The notes: generated from the sequence alone by a model not told the origin. A stretch of DNA of 64,000 bases from Cellulomonas sp. P24 (GCF_024704385.1 NZ_JAJDFX010000002.1:2480001-2544000); one strand, 5' to 3'. Positions 44,866-54,186 are shown, counted from the first letter of the stretch. A program made the numbers and translations.

Positions 44866-45832
44866 CGGCCTGTTCCGCCGCCTGACGGGCGGTCCATGCG
44901 CTCGCGACCATCTCGGCGAGGCTGTGCGTCATCCGCCAGTCGAGGTCCCGCGCGGCGCGCTCGCCCGACGCGACGATGCGTGCCGGGTCACCGGCCCGGC
45001 GGGGGGCGATCTCCGGCGTGAAGTCGATGCCGGTGACCTCGGCCACGGCCGTCATGATCTGGCTCACCGAGACCCCGTCGCCCGAGCCCAGGTTGTAGAC
45101 GGGCTCCAGGTCGCGGCCGCCGGCGAGTGCCTGCGCGGCGGCGACGTGCGACGACGCCAGGTCACCGACGTGCACGTAGTCGCGCACGCACGTGCCGTCC
45201 GGGGTCGGGTAGTCGGTGCCGTTGATGCGCGGCGTCCGACCCTCGACGAGGGCCTCGAGCACGAGCGGGAAGAGGTTGTGCGGGGAGGTGTCGTACAGCT
45301 CCGGGGTGTCCGAGCCGACGACGTTGAAGTACCGCAGCGACGTGTGGCGCAGGCCCGTCGCGCGGCCCTGGTCGGCGAGCAGCCACTCGCCGATCAGCTT
45401 CGAACGGCCGTACGGCGACTCGGGCGACGTCGCGGTGTCCTCGGTGACGAGGTCGACGTCGGGCGTCCCGTACACCGCCGCGCTCGACGAGAACACGATC
45501 TGCTCGACGCCCTGCGCGGACATCGCCGCCAGCAGGTGCGCGGTGCCGGTGACGTTCTGCTCGTAGGTGTGGAGCGGTCGGCTCACGGAGACGCCGGCGT
45601 ACTTGAACCCGGCCAGGTGGACGACCCCGGTGACCTGGTGCTCGGCGAGCGCCTGCTCGACGAGCGCCGTGTCCAGGATGCTGCCGACCACGAGCGGGAC
45701 GTCCGCCGGGACGAACTCGCGGTGGCCGCTCGACAGGTCGTCGATGACGACGGTCGCCAGCCCGACCTTCCCGAGCGCCCGCACCACGTGCGATCCGATG
45801 TACCCGGCTCCACCCGTCACCAACCACGTCAT
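44852..45832 (-). CDS. galE: UDP-glucose 4-epimerase
   Basis: 326 residues. NAD loop TWLVTGGAGYIGSHVVRA, catalytic Ser in VFSSSAAVYGTPD and YxxxK in SPYGRSKLIGEWLL. Substrate-site motifs RYFNVVGSD and DYPTPDGTCVRDYVHVGD are as in GalE. Interconverts UDP-glucose and UDP-galactose for sugar catabolism and envelope polymers. Start ATG 45832. Ends overlapping the convergent LLM gene. Confidence 0.95.
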   Translation of the reverse strand: MTWLVTGGAGYIGSHVVRALGKVGLATVVIDDLSSGHREFVPADVPLVVGSILDTALVEQALAEHQVTGVVHLAGFKYAGVSVSRPLHTYEQNVTGTAHLLAAMSAQGVEQIVFSSSAAVYGTPDVDLVTEDTATSPESPYGRSKLIGEWLLADQGRATGLRHTSLRYFNVVGSDTPELYDTSPHNLFPLVLEALVEGRTPRINGTDYPTPDGTCVRDYVHVGDLASSHVAAAQALAGGRDLEPVYNLGSGDGVSVSQIMTAVAEVTGIDFTPEIAPRRAGDPARIVASGERAARDLDWRMTHSLAEMVASAWTARQAAEQAVSAS

Positions 45833-45963
45833 GCGAGCACGGTAGCGCGCCTGGTCACCGCGTTCCTGCACGCCTCCGGTCCGGGCCGGGGACCGGTCGT
45901 GGCCCGCCGTCGCGAGGGGCTGCCTGGGTGCGGCCGTCCGGACCGTCCGGTTAGCCTCGACGG

Positions 45964-47610
45964 ATGCGTACAGAACTGGTCGCTCGGCTCGTGCAGGCAG
46001 ATCAGACGATCACCGAGGTCACCGACGTGGTGAAGCTCGTCGTGGCGATCGTCGTCGGCGTCGTCCTCGCCCTGGCCCTCGCGGAGGTGACCTCCGGTGT
46101 GGTGCGGGCCGTCGGACGGCGCAGCTGGCTGGCCGTGACCCTCGCCGCACGTGCACGTCGGCCCCTGCGCGCGGTGATGCTCGTGGTCGCCGTGTGGATC
46201 GGGCTCCGGGTCGGCACGACGCCACCTCCCGGCGCCACCCGGGCGGGCTGGATCCTGGCCATCGAGCACGGGCTGCGGATCGCCCTCATCGTCTCGGTGG
46301 CGTGGCTGATCGGGGCCCTCGCGTTCGTCGTCGAGGACGCCGCCCTCAAGCGCTTCCGCAGCGAGGTCGCGGACGACCGGCACGCGCGTCGCATCCGCAC
46401 CCAGATCACCGTGCTACGCCGCGTGACGGTCACCGTGCTCGTGCTCTGCACCGTGGCCGCCGTGCTGCTGACGTTCCCGTCGGCCCGTGCGGCCGGTGCG
46501 AGCGTGCTGGCCTCGGCCGGCGTGGTCTCCCTGGTCGCCGGCCTCGCGGCGCAGAGCGTCCTGGGCAACTTCTTCGCCGGGGTGCAGCTCGCGTTCAGCG
46601 ACGCGATCCGGATGGGTGACGTCGTGGTGGTCGACGGCGAGTGGGGGCGGATCGAGGAGATCACCATGACGTACGTCGTGGTGCACGTCTGGGACGACCG
46701 CCGGCTGATCCTGCCGTCGACGCGCTTCACGTCGAGCTCGTTCGAGAACTGGACCCGGAGGTCGTCGGAGCTGCTCGGGACGGTCGAGATCGACCTCGAC
46801 TGGAACGTCCCCATCGAGGCGATGCGCACCGAGCTGCGCCGGCTCCTGGACGCGACCGACCTGTGGGACGGGCGGGTCGGAGTCCTGCAGGTCACCGACG
46901 CGTCGAAGGGCACCGTGCGGACGCGGGCGCTCGCGAGCGCGGCCAACTCCGGAGCCTTGTGGGACCTGCGGTGCTACCTGCGCGAAGGCCTCGTCGGCTG
47001 GCTGCAGCGCGAGATGCCGTCGGCGCTCCCGCGCACCCGGTGGGAGGCGGGCGTACCTCCCGTGCCGACGGTCGCGCCGACGCAGGAGGAGCACCCCGTC
47101 GCCCCGGTGATCGAGGTCCCCGGGGCCGCTGCCGGGGCCACGTCGGCTCCGGGGTCCGGGGCGCACGCCGCGGTGCCGGTCCCGGACCTGGAGGCTGCGG
47201 TCGCGCCCGCTCCGGCCCCGACGACTGTCCTCCCGGTGCCGGGCAGCGAGAGCACCCCCGGAGACGGCGTCCCCGCGCCCGGCGATGCGGAGTCGCCCGC
47301 CCCCGGGTCGGACGGGACGCCGGTCGCCGTGAGTCGTCGATCGGCGCGGCGCTCGACGGAGGACCCCCGCGAGTCAGGTGAGCAGGAGACGATCCGGCTC
47401 GACCTCAGCGCGTCGGACTCTCGCCTCTTCACCGGCAGCATCGACGCGATCGAACGGTCGAAGGCCTTCAGCGGCCCGGGCGAGGACGCGTACGCGGAAC
47501 GCGACGATGCGGCCCGGAAGGCGGAGCGCGCGGAGCGTGCCGAGCAGCAGGCAGCCGAACGTCAGGCGGCAGAAGAGCGACGGCGCGCGGCCGAGCGACC
47601 CGACGACTGA
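45964..47610 (+). CDS. MscS-family mechanosensitive channel with long C-terminal tail
   Basis: 548 residues. Three or more helices (VVKLVVAIVVGVVLALALAE, AVMLVVAVWIGLRVG, VTVLVLCTVAAVLLTF) lead to the pore motif SLVAGLAAQSVLGNFFAGVQ and the MscS beta domain (MGDVVVVDGEWGRIEEITMT). From about residue 360 the protein is a Pro/Ala/Ser-rich tail ending in a charged helix (ERAEQQAAERQAAEERRRAA). It would release solutes on hypo-osmotic shock; the tail may regulate gating. ATG 45964 has TTAGCC a few bases upstream, suggesting a leaderless message. Confidence 0.92.
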   Translation: MRTELVARLVQADQTITEVTDVVKLVVAIVVGVVLALALAEVTSGVVRAVGRRSWLAVTLAARARRPLRAVMLVVAVWIGLRVGTTPPPGATRAGWILAIEHGLRIALIVSVAWLIGALAFVVEDAALKRFRSEVADDRHARRIRTQITVLRRVTVTVLVLCTVAAVLLTFPSARAAGASVLASAGVVSLVAGLAAQSVLGNFFAGVQLAFSDAIRMGDVVVVDGEWGRIEEITMTYVVVHVWDDRRLILPSTRFTSSSFENWTRRSSELLGTVEIDLDWNVPIEAMRTELRRLLDATDLWDGRVGVLQVTDASKGTVRTRALASAANSGALWDLRCYLREGLVGWLQREMPSALPRTRWEAGVPPVPTVAPTQEEHPVAPVIEVPGAAAGATSAPGSGAHAAVPVPDLEAAVAPAPAPTTVLPVPGSESTPGDGVPAPGDAESPAPGSDGTPVAVSRRSARRSTEDPRESGEQETIRLDLSASDSRLFTGSIDAIERSKAFSGPGEDAYAERDDAARKAERAERAEQQAAERQAAEERRRAAERPDD

Positions 47611-47789
47611 GCCCGACGCGGCTCGCGGGGACGGTCTCGCTGGGCGGACGTGCTGTTGCGGTGCTCCGGGATCCTTGTGACGGTGGAGGGGACCGAAGGC
47701 GACGGTCCGGTCGGCAGGGGGGTATGCCTCCGGCTGCCTCCGTGCACGAGCGGATCGATCGTCCTCACCGGCAACGAGAGGAGAGCCTC

Positions 47790-48074
47790 GTGCTCACCCT
47801 GACCGAGAACGCCAGCACCGTCATCCATGACCTCACCTCGCGCGCGGGCCTTCCCGACACGGGCGGTCTGCGCATCGCCGAGTCCGGGGACCAGCAGGGG
47901 AGCTTCGAGCTCGCGCTCGTCGCAGCCCCGCACCCGGAGGACGAGGTGGTGACCGAGGGGACCGCCACCGTGTACCTGGCGCCGGCTGCGGCGGCGACGC
48001 TCAGCAACCAGTGCCTCGACGTCGACTCCGCCGCGTCGCAGCAGGGGGCGGCCTTCACGCTCGCCCCGCAGTGA
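47790..48074 (+). CDS. HesB/IscA-like protein lacking the cysteine triad
   Basis: 94 residues from GTG 47790 (GAGAGGAG upstream). The fold signature LTLTENASTVIHDLTSRAGL, GGLRIAESGDQQGSFELALV and the closing DVDSAASQQGAAFTLA resemble the HesB/IscA family. Only one cysteine remains (LSNQCLDVD), and the Cys of the C-terminal CGC motif is absent, so cluster transfer of the usual kind is unlikely. Related short proteins are common in actinobacteria; function unknown. Confidence 0.8.
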   Translation: MLTLTENASTVIHDLTSRAGLPDTGGLRIAESGDQQGSFELALVAAPHPEDEVVTEGTATVYLAPAAAATLSNQCLDVDSAASQQGAAFTLAPQ

Positions 48075-48103
48075 GCTGCGCCCCGGCGGACGTGAACCCC
48101 TGC

Positions 48104-48146
48104 TGACCTGCACCACCGGCTGACCTGCACCCTGGGTGACCTGCAC
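48104..48146. repeat. three direct copies of TGACCTGCAC
   Basis: Exact decamers at 48104, 48121 and 48137, spaced 17 and 16 bases, downstream of the HesB-like gene. Could be a regulator site or a short degenerate tandem repeat. Confidence 0.7.
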
Positions 48147-48177
48147 GATCACCGGGTCTGCGACGCCGGCTCGACCT

Positions 48178-48213
48178 CCGAGGGTCGATACCTGACCGGG
48201 TATCGGCCCTCGG
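48178..48213. terminator. hairpin after the HesB-like gene
   Basis: Stem CCGAGGG-CGATACC / GGGTATCG-CCCTCGG with one mismatch and a 5-base loop, between the HesB-like gene and the next operon. Confidence 0.75.
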
Positions 48214-48278
48214 TGCGTCCGCGGGTCTTGTCACGGCACGCCCGACCAGGGGAGAACTTCGCCGAGTCGCCGGTTCCC

Positions 48279-48318
48279 GTTCACCCGAGTTCACCGGAGA
48301 CGTCGCCTTGCGTAGGTA
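48279..48318 (+). promoter_or_regulatory. tandem PHO-box-like heptamers and promoter
   Basis: Two exact GTTCACC heptamers in direct repeat at 48279 and 48289 (GTTCACCCGA GTTCACCGGA). The actinobacterial PhoP box is a direct repeat of GTTCACC with 11-base units; here the period is 10. A possible -10 TAGGTA lies at 48313-48318, so the heptamers occupy the -35 region as for PhoP-activated genes. Confidence 0.55.
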
Positions 48319-48372
48319 GACACGGTGACGTGCCGACGTGGTGTCGGCGTCACTTCCTACCGAGGGACATTG

Positions 48373-49524
48373 ATGCGCAAGCTGACCATGCTCGCTCCCC
48401 TGGCCGTCGCGGCCGTCGCGCTGTCCGCGTGCAGCTCCACCGCGGCCGGAACGACGGGCTCCACGTCCTCACCGCAGGCGGCGTCCACCGCTGCCGCCGC
48501 GGACTGCGGGACGACGGTCCCCGAGATCGCTGCTGCCGCGAAGAAGGAAGGCTCGGTCGACCTGATCGCGCTTCCCGACACCTGGGCGAACTACGCCGGG
48601 ATCCTCGACTCGTTCCGCAAGAAGTACGGCATCAAGGCCACCGTCGCGAACCCGGACGCGTCGTCCGCGGACGAGATCACCGCGATCAAGACCCTGCGCG
48701 GCCAGCCCGGCATGCCGGAGGTCGTCGACGTCGGCGCCTCGTTCACCCAGCAGATGATCGACGACGGCTACGCGCAGGCGTACAAGCCGACGACGTGGAA
48801 CGAGATCCCGGACAACCTCAAGGACCCCGCAGGTCACTGGGTCGCCGCGTACTACGGCGTGATGTCGATCGGCGTCAACACCACCCTGGTCAAGGACGTC
48901 CCCAAGACCTTCGCCGACCTCAAGAAGCCCGAGTACAAGGGTCAGATCGCCCTCAACGGCGACCCGCGTGAGGCCGGCGCGGCCTTCGCCGCGGTCATGG
49001 CGGCCTCGCTCGCCAACGGCGGCAGCTTCGACAACATCCTCCCGGGCATCCAGTACTTCTCCGACCTGAAGAAGTCCGGCAACCTCGAGATGGTCAAGGT
49101 CACCAAGGCCACGCTGCTCTCCGGCGAGGTCCCGATCGCGCTCGACTGGACGTACAACTTCCCGGCGCTCAAGCCGCTGATGAAGAACGCCGGCTTCGAC
49201 CTCCAGGTCAACGTCCCGCAGGACGGCGTCTACGGCGGGTACTACGCGCAGTCGGTCGTCACGAAGGCTGCGCACCCGTGCGCCGCTGAGCTCTTCCTCG
49301 AGCACCTGGTGGGCGACGACGGTGCCCTCGGCTACCTGCAGGGCGGGGCCATCCCGGCCCGCTACGCCACGCTGGTCAAGGAGGGCAAGGTCGACGCGAC
49401 GCTCGCCGCGAGCCTCCCGGACGCGAAGACGATCGCCAAGATCGCGTTCCCGACGCAGAAGCAGCTCGACGCCGCGAAGGCCACGCTGGCCGCCCAGTGG
49501 GGCCCGATGGTCGCGGACAAGTGA
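48373..49524 (+). CDS. ABC transporter substrate-binding lipoprotein (Fe3+/phosphonate/polyamine type)
   Basis: 383 residues. Signal peptide LTMLAPLAVAAVALSAC with lipobox. The mature part (VPEIAAAAKKEGSVDLIALP, YYGVMSIGVNTTLVKDVPKT) is a class II periplasmic-binding fold of the family that serves iron, putrescine and 2-aminoethylphosphonate importers. The operon ends with a phosphoesterase, so a phosphorylated organic compound is the favoured ligand, by inference. ATG 48373; no strong ribosome site, though AGGGAC is near. Confidence 0.9.
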   Translation: MRKLTMLAPLAVAAVALSACSSTAAGTTGSTSSPQAASTAAAADCGTTVPEIAAAAKKEGSVDLIALPDTWANYAGILDSFRKKYGIKATVANPDASSADEITAIKTLRGQPGMPEVVDVGASFTQQMIDDGYAQAYKPTTWNEIPDNLKDPAGHWVAAYYGVMSIGVNTTLVKDVPKTFADLKKPEYKGQIALNGDPREAGAAFAAVMAASLANGGSFDNILPGIQYFSDLKKSGNLEMVKVTKATLLSGEVPIALDWTYNFPALKPLMKNAGFDLQVNVPQDGVYGGYYAQSVVTKAAHPCAAELFLEHLVGDDGALGYLQGGAIPARYATLVKEGKVDATLAASLPDAKTIAKIAFPTQKQLDAAKATLAAQWGPMVADK

Positions 49525-50516
49525 CCGGCACGGACCTGGCAGCCGACCCGACGACCCGCGCCACGAGCGCGGGCGTCGGGGCGGCCGCCGCCCGTCCGGG
49601 CACCGTCGTGGTGAACGACACCACCGGCGGGACCGACGGCCTCATGGGGTGGCTCGGGCGCCTGACCGGCGGCCGGAAGCCCAACGCCGCGACGCTCGCG
49701 ATGATCCCGTTCCTGGTGTTCGTCGGGATCTTCCTCGTGTGGCCGATGGCCGCGGTGATCGTCAAGACCTTCACGCCCGGCGGCCGGTTCGGGGTGGGCA
49801 CGCTGATCCGGGCGATCTCCGGCCCGTACCAGTCGGCCTTCGAGAACTCGCTCATGCTCGCGGGCGCCTCGGCCGTCATCGGCGGGGCGCTCGGCCTCGC
49901 GCTGGCCATGGCACTGCGCGGGCTCGACCGCCCGCGGTGGTTGCGGCCCACGATCGACGCCTGGAGCTCGGTCGCCTCCCAGCTCGGCGGCGTGCCGCTC
50001 GCGTTCGCGTTCGTCGCGGCGCTCGGGACCCAGGGTGTGCTGACCAAGGCGCTCGCGGCCGTCGGCATCGACGTCGCGGGCTCGGGCTTCTCGCTCTCGA
50101 CGCTCGCAGGCATGACGTTCGTGTACCTGTACTTCGAGATCCCGCTGATGTTCCTCGTCGTCGTCCCGGCCGTCTCCGGCCTGCGGACCACGTGGCGCGA
50201 GGCCGCGGAGCTCATGGGCGCGAGCCCGCTGCGGTACTGGCTCACGGTCGGCGGACCGATCCTCGCGCCGTCCGTGCTGGGCGGGATGCTGCTGCTGTTC
50301 ATCAACGCGTTCAGCGCCTACGCGACCGCCTACGTGCTCAACTCGAGCGGGCAGCTGGTGCCGCTCGCCATCCGGTTCGTGCTCCAGGGCAACGTCATCA
50401 CCGGAGAGCAGGATCTCGGCTACGCCCTGGTCACCTGGACCGTCGCGCTTCTCGTCGCCGGGCTGGTGCTCATGAACGTCCTGCAGCGTCGCGCCGCACG
50501 GTGGTCCCGCGCATGA
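49521..50516 (+). CDS. ABC transporter permease 1
   Basis: 331 residues. After a soluble N-terminus come six helices from IPFLVFVGIFLVWPMAAVIV. The EAA-like loop is WREAAELMGASPLRYWLTVG. GTG 49521 overlaps the stop of the binding-protein gene (GTGA). Type as in CysT/PotB-like permeases. Confidence 0.92.
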   Translation: MTGTDLAADPTTRATSAGVGAAAARPGTVVVNDTTGGTDGLMGWLGRLTGGRKPNAATLAMIPFLVFVGIFLVWPMAAVIVKTFTPGGRFGVGTLIRAISGPYQSAFENSLMLAGASAVIGGALGLALAMALRGLDRPRWLRPTIDAWSSVASQLGGVPLAFAFVAALGTQGVLTKALAAVGIDVAGSGFSLSTLAGMTFVYLYFEIPLMFLVVVPAVSGLRTTWREAAELMGASPLRYWLTVGGPILAPSVLGGMLLLFINAFSAYATAYVLNSSGQLVPLAIRFVLQGNVITGEQDLGYALVTWTVALLVAGLVLMNVLQRRAARWSRA

Positions 50517-51426
50517 GCGCCGTCACGCCCCCGACCGCGGCACCCCTGACCGCGGCGCCTGTGACTGCGACGTCCGGGACGCCGGCGCCTCGTGCCGCGG
50601 CACGCGTCCGGACCCGGCACCGGGGCCTCCGCGTCGTTCGCTGGACGTTCCTCGCGGTCCTCGGGCTGTACTTCCTGCTGCCGCAGCTCGCGATGGCCCG
50701 GTTCGCGTTCCAGAACGTGCCCGTCGTGCTGCTCGACGCGTCGACCCTGTTCTCGAAGTGGTCGGCGTCGTCGCTGGTCGACGCCCTCACGCAGCCTGCC
50801 CTGTGGGACGCGGCGAAGACCAGTGCGATCCTCGCGGTGCTCGCCGTCCTCCTGGACCTCGCGCTGCTGCTCCCGCTGGCGATCCTCGCCGAGATCCGTG
50901 CCCCGCGGCTGCGCCCGGTGCTCAGCGCGCTGACCCTGCTCCCCTGGGTGATCCCACCGATCGCCCTCGTGGTCGGGGTCGCGGCGACGTTCCGTCCGGT
51001 CGCCCCGTGGTTCCTCACGAGCACGCTCAGCCTGGTGCCGTTCTACGCGATCTGGGCGATGCCGTTCACCTACCGGGCCCTCGACTCCGGCCTGCGGGCG
51101 ATCAACGCCCGCACGCTCGTCGAAGCCGCGCGCAGCCTCGGCGCCTCGGAGCTGACGGTGCTGTTCCGCGTGCTGGTGCCCAACCTGAGCGCCTCGATCG
51201 TCGCCGCGAGCGGGTTGACCGCCGCTCTCGTGCTCGGGGAGTTCGCGTTCGCGTCGTTGCTGCTCAAGGACACGCTCCCGACCTACCTGGTCAACTACCA
51301 GCGCGACTCCCCCAGGCCGGGATGGCGCTCGCGCTCGCCGTCATGGTGCTCACCGCTCTCGCGCTCGGCGCCGTCGTGCACATGCTGCGACGTCGCGGGC
51401 TCGGCATGAGCACGACCGGCTTCTGA
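50513..51426 (+). CDS. ABC transporter permease 2, frameshifted at 51309-51313
   Basis: 304 residues when repaired. Helices include FLAVLGLYFLLPQLAMARFA and LALLLPLAILAEI; the EAA loop is LVEAARSLGASELTVLFRVL. The sequence as given shifts frame after YLVNYQRDSP. Adding one C to the C5 run at 51309-51313 gives SPQAGMALALAVMVLTALAL, a proper sixth helix, and the natural end at 51426. Unrepaired, the protein would lose its last membrane helix. ATG 50513 overlaps permease 1 by four bases. Confidence 0.88.
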
Positions 51427-51442
51427 TCCGAGGAGGATCCTC

Positions 51443-52519
51443 ATGGCCACGATCGAGATGATCGGTGTACGCAAGACCTTCGGGACGACCGTCGCCCTCG
51501 CCGACCTGCACCTGCGGGTCGAGTCGGGGGAGATGGTCTGCCTGCTCGGCCCGTCGGGCTGCGGCAAGACGACCGCGCTGCGCCTGCTCGCCGGTTTCGA
51601 GCAGCCCGATGCGGGGCACATCCTGGTCGACGGCGAGGACGTGACGCGCGTCTCGCCGCGGCACCGTGGGTTCGGGATGGTGTTCCAGGACTACAGCCTG
51701 TTCCCCAACCTGACCGGGCGGCAGAACATCGCGTTCGGTCTCAAGGTGCGCCGCAAGGGTGCCGTGGAGACCGCTGAGACCGTCGATAGGCTGCTCGCCG
51801 TGACCCGGCTGGAGAAGCACGCGGACAAGTACCCGCACCAGATGTCCGGTGGTCAGCGCCAGCGCGTCGCTCTCGCGCGAGCCATCGCGACCGAGCCGCG
51901 GCTGCTGCTCCTCGACGAGCCGTTGTCCGCGCTGGACGCCCAGGTGCGTGAGCACCTGCGGGACGAGATCCGCCGCCTGCAGCAGGAGGTCGGCGTGACG
52001 ACGGTGTTCGTCACGCACGACCAGCACGAGGCGATGGCCGTCGCCGACCGGGTGGCCGTGATGCGCGAGGGGCTGCTCGAGCAGATCGACCCGCCGCGGG
52101 TGCTGTACAGCCGGCCCGCGTCGCAGTTCGTCGCCGGGTTCGTCGGCACCGTCAACCGGTTGTCCGCCGAGCGGACCGTCGACGGCGCCTGGTTCGTCCT
52201 GGGCGAGAAGGTCGAGGCCGTCGGTGACACGGCCGCGGACCGCGGCGCCGGGGAGGGCGCCGCCGTCGACACGGCACCGAAGCATGCCGTGGTGCGGCCC
52301 GAGCAGCTGCACGTCAACCGGGCGGAGTCCGGCGCGGGACCGGTCGCGCGCCTCGTCGCGCTGTCGTTCCTGGGGGCCTTCACGCGGGCGGTGATCGAGC
52401 ACCCGACCGAGGGGCTCGTGACGGCCGACGTGCTGGGTGAGGCCGCGGACGGCCTGACCGTGGGCGACGCGGTCGCGGTGAGCGTCCGTCCGGGAGCCGG
52501 TGCGGTGGTCCTGCAGTGA
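51443..52519 (+). CDS. ABC transporter ATPase with TOBE domain
   Basis: 358 residues. Walker A is LLGPSGCGKTTALRLLAG, Q-loop FGMVFQDYSLFPNLT, signature MSGGQRQRVALARAI, Walker B LLLLDEPLSALDA, and H-loop VFVTHDQHEAMAVAD. The C-terminal part (from about residue 240) is a TOBE domain with HAVVRPEQLHVN. It powers the two permeases above and belongs to the Pot/Fbp/Phn group. GAGGAGG upstream. Confidence 0.95.
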   Translation: MATIEMIGVRKTFGTTVALADLHLRVESGEMVCLLGPSGCGKTTALRLLAGFEQPDAGHILVDGEDVTRVSPRHRGFGMVFQDYSLFPNLTGRQNIAFGLKVRRKGAVETAETVDRLLAVTRLEKHADKYPHQMSGGQRQRVALARAIATEPRLLLLDEPLSALDAQVREHLRDEIRRLQQEVGVTTVFVTHDQHEAMAVADRVAVMREGLLEQIDPPRVLYSRPASQFVAGFVGTVNRLSAERTVDGAWFVLGEKVEAVGDTAADRGAGEGAAVDTAPKHAVVRPEQLHVNRAESGAGPVARLVALSFLGAFTRAVIEHPTEGLVTADVLGEAADGLTVGDAVAVSVRPGAGAVVLQ

Positions 52520-54186
52520 CCGCACGCACGACGCGGGACGGCGGGCAGGTCGGCGGGTCCGTCGGGACCCGCCCCGATGTTCTCGCGAGCGCCTCGACCG
52601 GCACCACGACGGCTGATGCCCTCGCGACGACGGCGGCGCGCACGCTCGTGCGGGGGGAGCCGGGACGGCTCGGCTGGGCGGAGCTCGTCGTCGGTCCCGG
52701 TGAGGCCCATCACGGGGACGCGCCGCACGCCGCGGGTGAGGCGCTCGCCTGCCTGGTGCACCTGTCCGACCTGCACCTGTGCGATGCCGAGTCGCCCGTG
52801 CGGCAGGAGTACCTGGACCGCCACGGTGACCCCGGCGCCCCGTACGCCGGGCGCCTCGGGACGATCGGCACCTACCGTCCGCAGGAGATCCTCACGGTCC
52901 AGGTCGCGGCCGCCGCGCTCGAGGCCGTGCAGCGGCTCGACCGGGCGCCGGTCACGGGTGCCCCGCTCGACGCGGTGATCGTCACGGGTGACATGACCGA
53001 CAACGCGCAGCGCAACGAGCTCGCCTGGTACACGTCGCTGATGGCCGGCGGTGTCCTGGACCCACGCAGCGGCGACCCGCGGCACAGCGGCTGGGTCGGT
53101 GCGGTCGACGCCGTGTGGTCGTCGTCGTACTGGCACCCGGACGGTGCGCCGGTCGGTGAGGAGCCCGATCGTCCGACGGCCCTCTACGGCTACCCCGCGG
53201 TGCCCGGTCTGGTCGAGGCGGCGCGGGCACGCGTCCTGTCTCCCGGTGCCGGTCTGCCCTGGTACAGCGTGCACGGCAACCACGACGCCCTGCTGCAGGG
53301 CACCGTCGCGCCCGACCCGGAGCTGCGCAGGCTCGCCACCGGGGACGAGCGGATCGTCGACCTCGCGGTGGGCCAGACGCCGCTCGTCGTCCTCGAGGGT
53401 GCCGCGCCGATCGGCCCTGCGAGGTACACGCACGACGCCTCGTCACCGCGCGAGACCGTCACCGCCGACCCGGCTCGGGCCCTCGTCCGCCCCGGGGACT
53501 TCGCGGCGGCCCTCGCCGAGACGGACCAGCACGGGGCGAGTCGCGTCGCGGGGCACGGGAACGCCTGGGTGTGCGACATCGGGCAGGTGCGGGTGATCGC
53601 GATCGACACCGTCAACCCGCACGGCGGGTGGCAGGGGTCGGTCGACGCGACGCAGCTCGCCTGGCTGTCCGACCAGCTCGACCGCGCGCAGGGCCGGTAC
53701 GTGGTGATCACGTCGCACCACCCCTCATGGACGCTGACGAACCCCTACGCGCCTGACGGCTCGCCGCGACGGCACCTGGCGGACGACGTCCTCGGGCTCC
53801 TGCTCCGGCACCGAGGCGTGGTCGCGTGGCTCGCCGGTCACGTCCACGCGCACACGCACGTGTGGCACCAGGCGCCGGACCGTGACGGCGGGTTGTGGGA
53901 GATCACGACGTCGTCGCTGGTCGACTGGCCGCAGCAGCTCCGCGTGCTCGAGCTCGTCCGCGAGCCGGGCGGGACCCTGGCCCTCGCGAGCACGGTGGTC
54001 GACCACCTCGGTGGTGCCGCCTGGGACCCGGAGGCCCTGGACGACCCGGTCAACCTGGCCGCGATCTCACGGTCCCTGGCCGTGAACGACTACCGCGCCC
54101 GGAACGTCCCGGCCCTGCTCGCGCGCACCGCCGGCACCCCGTCGGACCGCAACGCCGTCTGGCGCATGCCCGACCCCCACGCCTGA
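52516..54186 (+). CDS. TIGR03767-type calcineurin-like metallophosphoesterase
   Basis: 556 residues. All five metallophosphoesterase blocks are present: LVHLSDLHLCD, VIVTGDMTDNAQRNE, YSVHGNHDALLQG, VVITSHHPSWTL and WLAGHVHAHTHV. The overall form resembles the actinobacterial family TIGR03767 (PPA1498). There is no signal peptide, so it acts inside the cell. GTG 52516 overlaps the ATPase stop, placing it in one operon with the complete importer, which suggests that the imported substrate is a phosphomonoester or phosphodiester. Confidence 0.9.
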   Translation: MTARTTRDGGQVGGSVGTRPDVLASASTGTTTADALATTAARTLVRGEPGRLGWAELVVGPGEAHHGDAPHAAGEALACLVHLSDLHLCDAESPVRQEYLDRHGDPGAPYAGRLGTIGTYRPQEILTVQVAAAALEAVQRLDRAPVTGAPLDAVIVTGDMTDNAQRNELAWYTSLMAGGVLDPRSGDPRHSGWVGAVDAVWSSSYWHPDGAPVGEEPDRPTALYGYPAVPGLVEAARARVLSPGAGLPWYSVHGNHDALLQGTVAPDPELRRLATGDERIVDLAVGQTPLVVLEGAAPIGPARYTHDASSPRETVTADPARALVRPGDFAAALAETDQHGASRVAGHGNAWVCDIGQVRVIAIDTVNPHGGWQGSVDATQLAWLSDQLDRAQGRYVVITSHHPSWTLTNPYAPDGSPRRHLADDVLGLLLRHRGVVAWLAGHVHAHTHVWHQAPDRDGGLWEITTSSLVDWPQQLRVLELVREPGGTLALASTVVDHLGGAAWDPEALDDPVNLAAISRSLAVNDYRARNVPALLARTAGTPSDRNAVWRMPDPHA

